A stretch of DNA of 14,360 nt from a bacterium (GCA_027310845.1 DAIDAB010000036.1:1-14360), one strand, 5' to 3'. Positions 1-5,970 are shown, counted from the stretch's first letter. Made by a program: numbers and translations. The notes: generated by a model not told the origin, from the letters alone.

Positions 1-29
1 TTTACTCTATAAATCCAATCTGCTGTCAT

Positions 30-641
30 TTGAGAGAAACTGATAAGGAGTCTCAAGACTGGAAGGCAAGAGCGTTGAACGAGGACGATTTTGCAAAGGC
101 ACTTCTATCCCATGAGAGGAGGGAGTGGCAGGATCCGGAAAAGATACTTTCACAGCTTGACATCAGGCCAGGGATGGCTGCGGCGGATCTCGCGTGCGGC
201 CCAGGATTCTTTACTATCCCACTGGCAAGAGCAGTTGGCGAAAATGGACTGGTATACGCAGTGGATTCGAGCAGTGTAATGCTAAAGTATCTTTCTTCAA
301 ACATTGAAAGATCTAAGATCAAGAAAAGCGGGATCAAGGTAATCCAGTCAGACATCACTCAGACTCAGATCCCCTCAACATCAGTTGACCTAGTTCTTCT
401 TGCAAATATCCTGCACGATGCCCCTGATATATCCGCGCTTTTTTCGGAAATCAAGAGGATTTCTAAACCTGGGTCTTTTCTTGTCATAATCGAGTGGAAA
501 AAGGAAGACGCAGAAATTGGGCCGCCCATCAAGATACGACTGAGCGAGAATGAGTCAAGAAAGAAGATCAAGGAACAAGGATACAAAACAATTCGCCGAA
601 TAGAGACTGGACGTTTTCACTATGGATTTGTCTGCAAGTAG
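30..641 (+). CDS. Class I SAM-dependent methyltransferase
   Basis: A 203-residue cytosolic protein with a Rossmann-type methyltransferase core. The glycine-rich SAM-binding loop (DLACGPGFF, about residues 53-61) is followed by the acidic residue of motif II (VYAVDSS, D79), a third motif around SDIT (D108), and the hydrophobic strand VDLVLLANILHD (119-130). The KPG turn near 146-148 and the strand after it complete a UbiE/ArsM-like fold. Substrate cannot be told from sequence; small-molecule methylation is typical of this broad family. The start is TTG; the reading frame stays open to the window edge, so an upstream start outside the window is possible, but the N-terminal HERREWQDPEKIL segment resembles the usual beginning of such proteins. 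Endonuclease V follows 19 bases downstream on the same strand and is probably co-transcribed, without an obvious functional link. Confidence 0.85.
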   Translation: MRETDKESQDWKARALNEDDFAKALLSHERREWQDPEKILSQLDIRPGMAAADLACGPGFFTIPLARAVGENGLVYAVDSSSVMLKYLSSNIERSKIKKSGIKVIQSDITQTQIPSTSVDLVLLANILHDAPDISALFSEIKRISKPGSFLVIIEWKKEDAEIGPPIKIRLSENESRKKIKEQGYKTIRRIETGRFHYGFVCK

Positions 642-660
642 AGAGTGATTTTGGAGGCCG

Positions 661-1296
661 GTGAGTTCGAGGAGCGAAAAGCTCGATAGTGCCGAAGCTT
701 TCTTCTTCTCCGAGCTCCAGCGCCACATGGGGAGATCACCAACCCATATTCCTGCAAAAATTGAAGGAATCTGCGGGGTTGATGCTCGCTATGATGAATC
801 GCAAAAGAAAGTTATCGCGTGTGCTGTACTCATCGAGAAAGGTAGGCAATCATTTAGCTGTTATAGAGGAACCTTTTCTTTTCCCTACCATACTGGGCTC
901 TTCTACTTGCATGAAGGTCCTGCTGCGGTTGCCGCTGTAAGAAAGCTGGAAAGAATGCCAAGTATAGTTTGCTTTGACGCGCATGGTTTAGCACACCCTA
1001 GATCATTGGGGCTTGCGACAATCTGTGGGATGATCCTGGGAATCCCGAGCATTGGAATCGCGAAATCTAGGCTCGTAGGTGAATCACAAGAGTATGATCC
1101 TGATGTTGACAAGATTGTCTACAAGGGAAGGACTGTTGGCTTTGTAACCAAGTTCTCTGGCGTCAAGAGATATTGGAGCCCCGGATACTCTGTTTCGATC
1201 AAGAATCTTCGAAAAATCATCAAGATGTCCTCAAAGGCATGCCTTGAGTCGCTTGAAATTGCTGATAGAGTTTCGAAAGAAACAGATTTCGAATAA
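661..1296 (+). CDS. nfi: Endonuclease V (deoxyinosine-specific)
   Basis: Endonuclease V cuts DNA or RNA near deaminated adenine (inosine). The 211-residue length fits the family. Visible motifs are GVDARY (metal ligand D41), LHEGPAAV (E85), FDAHGLAHPRSLGLA (D106, with H108 next to it), and IGIAKSRLVG (K135), matching the D/E/D/K active-site set. The strand-separating wedge that is commonly PYIP reads PYHT here (75-78). The late motif usually written SxGHxxS reads SPGYSVS (174-180), so the histidine important in the E. coli and Thermotoga enzymes is replaced by Y176; from memory, some archaeal homologs also vary here. The start is GTG with GGAGG at 653-657 just upstream. The gene ends 8 bases before the convergent VKOR stop. 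Family assignment is firm; activity is inferred. Confidence 0.93.
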   Translation: MSSRSEKLDSAEAFFFSELQRHMGRSPTHIPAKIEGICGVDARYDESQKKVIACAVLIEKGRQSFSCYRGTFSFPYHTGLFYLHEGPAAVAAVRKLERMPSIVCFDAHGLAHPRSLGLATICGMILGIPSIGIAKSRLVGESQEYDPDVDKIVYKGRTVGFVTKFSGVKRYWSPGYSVSIKNLRKIIKMSSKACLESLEIADRVSKETDFE

Positions 1297-1304
1297 TGTC
1301 TAGA

Positions 1305-1724
1305 TTATGAGAGGAGCTGCCATGCTGCGAGCCCGGTCAAAGCGTAGTTGATGACGTATAGACTGACGCACACAGGGCATATCGCGTGGATCACTCCTAG
1401 CTCAAGATACCATAGATAGATTGTGAAGATATTTCCTATCATGAGGAACGGGAGCAATATGATGCCGTCAACCGGTTGCTTTCCTAACCTGCTCAATGCA
1501 AGCACTAGGACTAGAACAAGCGGAAACCAGACGAGCCCCATGACGTAGAATGGAACTCCGTCCAGTGAAGTGTACCCGCTGGTGGCAACCGTTCCGCAGG
1601 ATACATATGAATTGAAATTGCATCCATTGAAATTCTGCGTAAGATAATCATATGCTTCATAGATTGCAACACCGATTCCAAGTATTGAGAGCCCTACGAA
1701 TGCGTAGTAGATCCGGTTCTGCAT
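1305..1724 (-). CDS. VKOR family membrane thiol oxidoreductase
   Basis: A 139-residue integral membrane protein with four predicted helices (about 4-23, 58-77, 85-105 and 115-137). It carries the four cysteines of the VKOR family: loop cysteines C35 and C43 after helix 1, and the CPVC active-site pair C116/C119 at the start of helix 4. The TS residues at 52-53 sit where VKORs keep a conserved serine or threonine. Known VKOR homologs pass electrons from a thioredoxin-like partner to a quinone, re-oxidising the partner so that it can make disulfides in exported proteins. The gene immediately upstream encodes such a partner, only 10 bases away, so the two form an operon. The start ATG is preceded by AGGAA, a modest ribosome-binding site. 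No soluble thioredoxin domain is fused, unlike some bacterial VKORs. Confidence 0.92.
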   Translation of the reverse strand: MQNRIYYAFVGLSILGIGVAIYEAYDYLTQNFNGCNFNSYVSCGTVATSGYTSLDGVPFYVMGLVWFPLVLVLVLALSRLGKQPVDGIILLPFLMIGNIFTIYLWYLELGVIHAICPVCVSLYVINYALTGLAAWQLLS

Positions 1725-1734
1725 TTCCTGGTTT

Positions 1735-2703
1735 TCAGTTCCTGGTGTTGATTTGGAGTATTGAATCGAAGAGGTTCTGCGTCGAAAGTGTTGAGTTCAG
1801 AGCCGTTAGACTCACATTTGCAAATGATTGGCCGCACACGCTCGAAGGAGTTCCCCCATCTATCTTACATATCGTGGTGATCAAAGTATTCGCGGCACCG
1901 TCAATCGCCTTCGCAACCGAGCTGTTTGGATTGTTTAATTGGGAGGCAATTTGAGTCCAGTTCATGCCCGCTAGTGTGGACGGCTGGTACTGGGCGCCAT
2001 TCATCACGTATTGGTTTCCAAGATCAAGAAATGGAATGCTAAGACTTGGATCATAAGTGTGCATTAGAGTTCCCTGATCAGTGGTCAGTGTCTGAATAGT
2101 AGTTTGACCGCTTCTGTCGAGCTGTTCAACGCCTACAAATGAAATGTACTGGCTCGTGTACGTAGCTCCACTGAATGAGAAAGTTGCGGTGTTCGGCGCA
2201 ACGGCATCAGTTGAGCTCGAAAGCATGTATTCAACACCCGAAAAGTTGCCAAATTTCGAAAGGGCTACTATCATGCTCCATCTCTCCGCTGCGCAGTAAG
2301 GACAATAATCTGCTCCTATGTAGAGAACTTCAGGTTTGCCATTCAGAACAAGAGGCGAGCCCGTGACTGCACTTGGAGCAGTTGCACCGCCTTTGCCTAT
2401 AGTAGAAAGGGTAGAATAGCTCACTCCAGACAAGTTGGCGGATATTGGTGAGGGTATTGCCTGTCCGATGAGCCCTAATTCAGTTCCAGGTGCATGAGAG
2501 GTCGGCTGGTTCAGCTGGATAAATATCAGGTATCCTACGAGAGCGCCCACCAAGATTATCACTATGACAAGGCCTACCGCAAGCTTCCTCGTTGCGCTCT
2601 GCTTTGCTATCTCAAAGCGTTCATTTGGATGCATTGCGCGAAAGTGATCGTTAAGAGCCTGTATTGTTTGGAACTTCTTCCCGCATTTCTTGCATGTAAC
2701 CAT
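1735..2703 (-). CDS. Membrane-anchored DUF929 thioredoxin-like protein with N-terminal C2H2 zinc finger
   Basis: A 322-residue protein with three parts. Residues 4-25 form a C2H2 zinc finger (C4-x2-C7-x12-H20-x4-H25). Residues 41-63 are a single membrane helix preceded by basic residues, placing the finger in the cytoplasm and the rest outside. The remainder resembles DUF929: LYIGADYCPYCAAERW (active-site CPYC at 134-137), then a second cysteine pair, C279 and C290, in a segment also found in DUF929 proteins as I recall them. The likely job is as the extracytoplasmic disulfide carrier re-oxidised by the VKOR encoded 10 bases downstream. The ATG is the first start after an in-frame TGA. The fusion of a DNA-binding-style finger to a membrane thiol oxidase is unusual; its role is unknown. 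Confidence 0.88.
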   Translation of the reverse strand: MVTCKKCGKKFQTIQALNDHFRAMHPNERFEIAKQSATRKLAVGLVIVIILVGALVGYLIFIQLNQPTSHAPGTELGLIGQAIPSPISANLSGVSYSTLSTIGKGGATAPSAVTGSPLVLNGKPEVLYIGADYCPYCAAERWSMIVALSKFGNFSGVEYMLSSSTDAVAPNTATFSFSGATYTSQYISFVGVEQLDRSGQTTIQTLTTDQGTLMHTYDPSLSIPFLDLGNQYVMNGAQYQPSTLAGMNWTQIASQLNNPNSSVAKAIDGAANTLITTICKIDGGTPSSVCGQSFANVSLTALNSTLSTQNLFDSILQINTRN

Positions 2704-2761
2704 TCGGGCTCAAGCTTCCCTTGCCAAGGTACGTTGCGTGGCATTCACAAGCTCAGGATTC

Positions 2762-2769
2762 ATAATTAA
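2762..2769 (-). promoter_or_regulatory. Probable TATA box for the DUF929-VKOR operon
   Basis: On the minus strand this reads TTAATTAT, about 60 bases before the DUF929 ATG. Initiation some 25 bases downstream would leave a leader of roughly 35-40 bases containing AGGGAAG. It is the only clear AT-rich TATA-like element immediately upstream of the operon. Positional inference only. Confidence 0.4.
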
Positions 2770-2847
2770 GAGTGTTGTCGCAAAAACATTTCAGTGATTG
2801 GGACCAACGCTCGTGATTGAAGTCTTTTCAATGCCTCATGTGTGCTT

Positions 2848-2946
2848 CTAATTCCAGGTCAAAGGTGTTGTGCCGACGTTTTCTCCAATTTCTTTGAAAT
2901 TCTCATAACCCTCGTTTTCATTTGATCTATGCTTGTGTCCGTGCAT
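2848..2946 (-). CDS. Possible small protein, 32 residues (speculative)
   Basis: An ATG-initiated minus-strand ORF whose product starts MHGHKH, continues with a charged stretch (NENEGYENFKEIGEN) and ends TTPLTWN. The composition is protein-like, with mixed charged and polar residues and three histidines near the start. A weak TATA-like TGATATCT lies 24-31 bases upstream of the ATG, compatible with a leaderless message. I do not recognise the product and there is no other support; an ORF this short can occur by chance. Confidence 0.2.
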   Translation of the reverse strand: MHGHKHRSNENEGYENFKEIGENVGTTPLTWN

Positions 2947-3099
2947 TGAAACTGTTATAGGAGGAGTTCAGATATCAATCGAAAAAGAAAACCAAGATCA
3001 TAACTAAACATCTCCCGCGGTGGTATATTGTATCGCTTCAACTGTAACAATTGTGAATTTGAATTGAAATCTTAAAGATACAAATCTAGCGAACTGAAC

Positions 3100-3146
3100 A
3101 AAAAAAAGAAAATGAAAAAGAAGAATGTGATAGGGCAGTGCCCATC
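3100..3146 (-). terminator. Stem-loop plus T-rich terminator on the minus strand
   Basis: The minus strand reads GATGGGC-ACT-GCCC-T-ATC (3146 to 3129), a seven-pair stem with a single bulged T and a three-base loop. It is followed directly by a long pyrimidine tract ending in eight consecutive Ts (down to about 3100). Stem plus poly-T resembles an intrinsic terminator, and T tracts alone suffice in many archaea. The plus strand has A-rich sequence at this place, so the signal is directional. Confidence 0.55.
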
Positions 3147-3234
3147 TCTAGTTTGTTTGGCTCTTCACCGATAGAATGGCGCGACGACTTGCGTCGTTTG
3201 TTTCACGCCCTTCAACTTCGGGCTCCTATCGCAA

Positions 3235-3273
3235 TTACTTCTTCTTCGACTTGGACTTTTTCTTTGCCGGCAT
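3235..3273 (-). CDS. Possible 12-residue lysine-rich peptide (MPAKKKSKSKKK)
   Basis: A complete micro-ORF: ATG immediately after an in-frame TAA, twelve codons, then TAA. The product is seven lysines plus serines behind Met-Pro-Ala. A TATA-like TTTATTTTT at 3293-3301 is centred about 24 bases before the ATG, suiting a leaderless mRNA, a common arrangement in these archaea. The structured element starts a few bases after the stop. Either it is a translated micropeptide followed by a structured 3' region, or the coding potential is accidental within a purine-rich RNA leader. No ribosome-binding site is visible. Confidence 0.3.
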   Translation of the reverse strand: MPAKKKSKSKKK

Positions 3274-3292
3274 TTAATTTCTGCGAGATTGG

Positions 3293-3317
3293 AAAAATAA
3301 ACTTCTCACTTAAAAAT
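3293..3317 (-). promoter_or_regulatory. Tandem TATA-like boxes for the small minus-strand unit
   Basis: On the minus strand the region reads TTTTTAAG (around 3310-3316) then TTTATTTTT (3301-3293). With archaeal spacing, the first would start transcription near 3288 and the second at the ATG at 3273. Either fits the small RNA/ORF described here. Confidence 0.4.
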
Positions 3318-3431
3318 GATTTGTTTTGCAACTCTGAAAACAGAAAATCGATCATAGGAACGATTTCCAATTTTTCTAGGAGTGCAAAATTGATTCAGCG
3401 CAATGATGTGACTTTTCATGTGGATGTTCAA

Positions 3432-3449
3432 GTTTCTTGATCAAGAAAC
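3432..3449. repeat. Perfect 18-bp palindrome beside the MFS stop
   Basis: The sequence GTTTCTTGATCAAGAAAC is identical on both strands and lies 4 bases beyond the MFS stop codon. As RNA it gives a 7-bp stem with a GATC loop, but no T tract follows on the minus strand, so a terminator role is only partly supported. A protein-binding site is the alternative. Confidence 0.6.
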
Positions 3450-3453
3450 CAAG

Positions 3454-4686
3454 TCAAGTTTTATTTTTGCTCTTGATACCATCAACGGAAGACTTTGTAA
3501 GTATGATCAGGAGCAATAGTGCTGCTATACCAAGAACAGAGTTGGCATAGAATGGATACTGTGGCTGGATTGAGAAGAGGTATCCAGAAAAAATCGCCCC
3601 TGGAAGCGCGATGAGAGCAGTCGCGGAATAGAACGTGCCCATCGAGAGACCTCGCGATCTTGCATTCGTCACGTCGGCAAGCCATGCATTCGAAGCTGGG
3701 CTGTCCATTACCCCAAAAAGGCTCCATATTGTGACTCCAACTAGTGCAAACAGGAGGTCGCCCTTCGGAGAAAACACAATCATGTAGACGAACACGCTCT
3801 CTCCAATCCAGCTAATTATTATCGTCTTACGCCGTCCTATCTTATCAGACATTTTTCCAAAGGGAAGCCGTGTTGCTGCAATGACCGCGAGAAGAATCGC
3901 GAAGAAAAGGCCCCTCTCAAAAAGCCCAAGGCCGAGCACTTGATTTGTATAAAGCGGCAGCACAAATGAACTCTGGTCCACGAGCAGGTTGTACATGCTG
4001 TAGACAATTAGAAGGCTGAGCAGTATTCTGCTGTGGAAGATCATCTTGAATGAATCCAAGAATGAGAAGGACTTTCTCGAAACAGCAGAGCCATTGCTAG
4101 GATTCAGAGTCTCTTTCAGGAGGATCGCCCTTACGAGCGTCGCAAGAAGAGTAAGAGAACCACCCACGATGAACAATGGGAAGAGAGACGACGTTCTGAC
4201 AATGGTGAGCCCCCCGATAACTGGCGAAAATGCCGCCGCGACATAAGTGAATGTTTGATAGGTTCCGAAAGCTACGCCGCGCCTCTCCTTTTCGACAGTT
4301 TCCGCCACGAGCACATATGAAACCTGAACAAAAGAAGTTCCCAGGCCAGAAAGTGGGAAACCAATCGCGGAAAGAAGAAAGTTGTTTGAAAAAGCAAGCA
4401 TGAATATGCCTGCGCTTGAGATGAGGCCAGAGATTACAATGACCACCTTCCTCCCGAAAATGTCAGCGAGAGCCCCTGCCGGCGCAGTTCCGAGGCCCAC
4501 TGCGAGAAACCACGCGCCGTAAATTATGGAGATTACGAAGGGAGATGCACCAAACTTGCTGTTGTAGTAGTTTGGTAGAAAGTAGAACCAAAGATAATTG
4601 CCAAAGGTGGCTATCATAGTCGTAGTGCCAAGCACCACGATGTTTCTTTCTAGGGCAAGCTCCCTTCGGATGTCAGCGATTCCCAA
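3454..4686 (-). CDS. Major facilitator superfamily (MFS) transporter
   Basis: A 410-residue, strongly hydrophobic protein, the usual MFS length with about twelve membrane helices. MFS motif A appears in both halves: GALADIFGRK (71-80), in the loop after helix 2, and GKMSDKIGRRK (277-287), in the equivalent loop of the second half. A charged cytoplasmic linker (KETLNPSNGSAVSRK, about 191-205) separates the halves and the C-terminus is basic (KSKNKT). Substrate cannot be assigned; the pattern resembles drug/metabolite exporters or sugar and aromatic-acid transporters of the superfamily. The start is a TTG, the first acceptable start after an in-frame TGA; no ribosome-binding site is seen. It is transcribed divergently from the FAH-family enzyme, which raises the possibility that the two handle related compounds. 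Confidence 0.9.
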   Translation of the reverse strand: MGIADIRRELALERNIVVLGTTTMIATFGNYLWFYFLPNYYNSKFGASPFVISIIYGAWFLAVGLGTAPAGALADIFGRKVVIVISGLISSAGIFMLAFSNNFLLSAIGFPLSGLGTSFVQVSYVLVAETVEKERRGVAFGTYQTFTYVAAAFSPVIGGLTIVRTSSLFPLFIVGGSLTLLATLVRAILLKETLNPSNGSAVSRKSFSFLDSFKMIFHSRILLSLLIVYSMYNLLVDQSSFVLPLYTNQVLGLGLFERGLFFAILLAVIAATRLPFGKMSDKIGRRKTIIISWIGESVFVYMIVFSPKGDLLFALVGVTIWSLFGVMDSPASNAWLADVTNARSRGLSMGTFYSATALIALPGAIFSGYLFSIQPQYPFYANSVLGIAALLLLIILTKSSVDGIKSKNKT

Positions 4687-4756
4687 GTTTGCAGCGATTT
4701 TCAGGGCGAAGTTTCGTGTATTTCAAGCTAGCATTACTGACGTTCGTGATCATTGG

Positions 4757-4787
4757 CAACGAAAAATCGTTGTTAGCTTTGCAACGA
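4757..4787. promoter_or_regulatory. Array of CAACGA half-sites between divergent genes
   Basis: Three copies of one 6-base word occur in 31 bases: CAACGA (4757-4762), its inverse TCGTTG (4767-4772) and CAACGA again (4782-4787). The first two form an inverted repeat with an AAAA spacer; the second and third form another with a 9-base spacer. GCAACGA occurs twice in direct orientation. Lying between the divergent MFS and FAH genes, this suggests an operator for a dimeric regulator. Inference from position and repetition only. Confidence 0.35.
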
Positions 4788-4900
4788 GAGATTTCCTATG
4801 ATATGACGTGAAAAAGCGAATATCTTGGATTGAACGATTCTTAAGGAGTCTTTCTGAGAGGTCTATGGCATTTCTCAAAGACATGTTGCTCACGACAACG

Positions 4901-4910
4901 CTTATTATTT
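4901..4910 (+). promoter_or_regulatory. TATA box that supports the FAH-family start at 4934
   Basis: CTTATTATTT is centred about 28 bases upstream of the ATG at 4934, the spacing expected for an archaeal TATA box and a leaderless or nearly leaderless message. It argues against the more upstream GTG at 4808, which would place the promoter inside the gene. Confidence 0.45.
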
Positions 4911-4933
4911 CTCAAAGAAAGATTTTCGCTCAA

Positions 4934-5920
4934 ATGAAACTAGTCACATTTGAGGAACCATATTATCACAAGGATCGCATTGGAATCTGGATGGGCCAGA
5001 ATGATGTTGTCGATGCAAATTATGCTTACGCCAGAATGCTCAAAGATCAGGGGGAGGACTATCCCCAGAGGTTTGCGGACGCCTATGTCCCGCCAGACAT
5101 GGTCCGACTCCTCGAAGGCGGGAAAAAGTCAATGGCGGCAGTTAGGGAGGCGGTAAAACACACGGAAGAAATCGGAATCTCCAAAGTTTTCGGGGCACAA
5201 GGCGAGCAAGCGGTCTTCAACTTCTCAAAGATCAGAATCAAAGCTCCAATACCACGGCCAGGAAAGATTATCCACACAGCCGGCAACTTTCGCGAACACG
5301 CCAATGAAGGATCGGGTTCCGGGTGGGAATTCCCAATGCCTCACTGGATCTCTTTTCTCAAGAGTCCAACTTCTATCGTGGGGCACGAGGCGCAGGTCAT
5401 ACACCCCAAGCACACAAAGCAGCTTGACCACGAAATCGAGCTTGCCATAGTCATCGGAAAGAAATCAAAGCGACTAACGAAGGAGCAGGCATGGGATGCG
5501 ATTGCAGGTTACACAATATTCAATGATATCTCCGCAAGGGACATCCAGCGGGAGGAAATGAAAACAGGTCTTTTGAACTTTGGGAAAAATATGGACACGT
5601 TCGGCTTGTTCGGCCCATGCTTTGTACCCAAGGAAGACATCGGAGATGTTCACAATCTCAAGATCGAATGTAGGGTCAATGGTGATCCTAGGCAGGTCAG
5701 CAACACAAATCACCTCTCAGTGTCGGTCCCAGAAATAGTCGAGCATTACTCTTGGGTTACACTCTACCCCGGCGACATCGTCACCACAGGGACGGTAGCT
5801 GGAGTAGCAGCCTTTCGCAAAGACGCCGAGAAATATTTCTTAAAGCCAGGTGACACTCTCGAGTCAGAAATCGAGAACATCGGGGTCCTTCGAAACTACA
5901 TCGTAGAAGACAAAGAGTGA
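4934..5920 (+). CDS. Fumarylacetoacetate hydrolase (FAH) family protein
   Basis: FAH-family enzymes hydrolyse or isomerise beta-diketo or 2-oxo acids from aromatic or sugar-acid breakdown, using a divalent metal. In this 328-residue version the N-terminal domain is MKLVTFEE..RIGIW. The catalytic domain begins near 102 (IKAPIPRPGKIIHTAGNFREHA). Metal ligands are seen in DHEIELAIVIGK (E167, E169) and FNDISARDIQ (D198 region). The segment GKNMDTFGLFGP (217-228) corresponds to the usual KxxDTFxPxGP, and GDIVTTGTVAGV (280-291) to the late glycine-rich motif. Exact substrate is unknown; acylpyruvate or homoprotocatechuate-pathway compounds are possible. The frame is open from a GTG at 4808, but the extra 42 residues look unlike the family, and a TATA box precedes the ATG used here. 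Confidence 0.88.
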   Translation: MKLVTFEEPYYHKDRIGIWMGQNDVVDANYAYARMLKDQGEDYPQRFADAYVPPDMVRLLEGGKKSMAAVREAVKHTEEIGISKVFGAQGEQAVFNFSKIRIKAPIPRPGKIIHTAGNFREHANEGSGSGWEFPMPHWISFLKSPTSIVGHEAQVIHPKHTKQLDHEIELAIVIGKKSKRLTKEQAWDAIAGYTIFNDISARDIQREEMKTGLLNFGKNMDTFGLFGPCFVPKEDIGDVHNLKIECRVNGDPRQVSNTNHLSVSVPEIVEHYSWVTLYPGDIVTTGTVAGVAAFRKDAEKYFLKPGDTLESEIENIGVLRNYIVEDKE

Positions 5921-5929
5921 CTGCACCAA

Positions 5930-5962
5930 TTTAAATAGGATATTCAGAGGATGAGCCCTCTG
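5930..5962 (+). promoter_or_regulatory. tyrS promoter with an inverted repeat at the start site
   Basis: TTTAAATA (5930-5937) is a good archaeal TATA box; start of transcription is expected near 5960, about 11 bases before the tyrS GTG. An inverted repeat CAGAGG-ATGAGC-CCTCTG (5945-5962) lies between the box and the expected start, where a bound repressor could block polymerase. Because it precedes or straddles the RNA start, it is more likely a DNA site than an RNA hairpin. Confidence 0.5.
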
Positions 5963-5970
5963 TAATTCAA

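Larger units (their letters stand above)
3100..3288 (-). ncRNA. Candidate structured small RNA (minus strand)
   Basis: The minus strand can fold by hand into a compact structure. An 8-bp closing helix pairs 3224-3231 with 3169-3176 (CGATAGGA with TTCTATCG, one G-U). Inside is a hairpin ACGAC-GCAA-GTCGT (3184-3197) with a GNRA-type loop. A further pairing is either GCCC with GGGC (3220-3223 with 3207-3210) or GGCGT with GCGCC (3205-3209 with 3178-3182); these share bases and exclude each other. Strand is chosen because the loop is GNRA only on the minus strand, two wobble pairs exist only there, TATA-like boxes precede it, and a stem-loop plus T-rich tract follows. It matches no RNA family I know. 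It may be a free RNA or the 3' part of a tiny mRNA. The 5' end is estimated from TATA spacing. Confidence 0.45.
2704..3453. other. Long intergenic region with small transcription unit(s)
   Basis: These 750 bases lie between the DUF929 start and the MFS stop and contain no conventional gene. The right part (about 3100-3317) holds a well-organised minus-strand unit, listed separately. The left part holds the operon promoter and a possible 32-codon ORF (2848-2946, minus). Bases 2947-3099 are AT-rich, with a GGAGGAG at 2961-2967 on the plus strand not followed by any standard start codon, and I see nothing else there. Bases 3318-3431 show only short, poorly supported ORFs. A perfect palindrome sits at 3432-3449. 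Confidence 0.7.

Noticed and set aside
3169..3232. Known RNA families (RNase P, SRP, 5S rRNA, tRNA, C/D or H/ACA guide) for the structured segment
   Set aside because: I looked for the RNase P P4 core, the SRP domain loops, the 5S conserved loop and tRNA arms and found none. GTGAAGA only partly matches a C box with no D box, and there is no pseudouridylation-pocket hairpin ending in a correctly spaced ACA.
3306..3419. 37-codon minus-strand ORF (starts MKSHIIALNQ)
   Set aside because: It has a basic, protein-like composition but no TATA box or ribosome-binding site at a suitable distance, and its end overlaps the putative promoter of the small-RNA unit.
3138..3440. 100-codon plus-strand ORF across the small-RNA region
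   Set aside because: It has a low-complexity, serine- and phenylalanine-rich product with no recognisable motif, lacks a promoter or ribosome-binding site, and runs antisense to the terminator, structured element and micro-ORF. It is probably a chance open frame.
4808..4933. N-terminal extension of the FAH-family gene from GTG at 4808
   Set aside because: The 42 extra residues do not look like the family's N-terminus, MKLVTFEE at 4934 does, and a TATA-like box lies inside the extension at the right distance from 4934.
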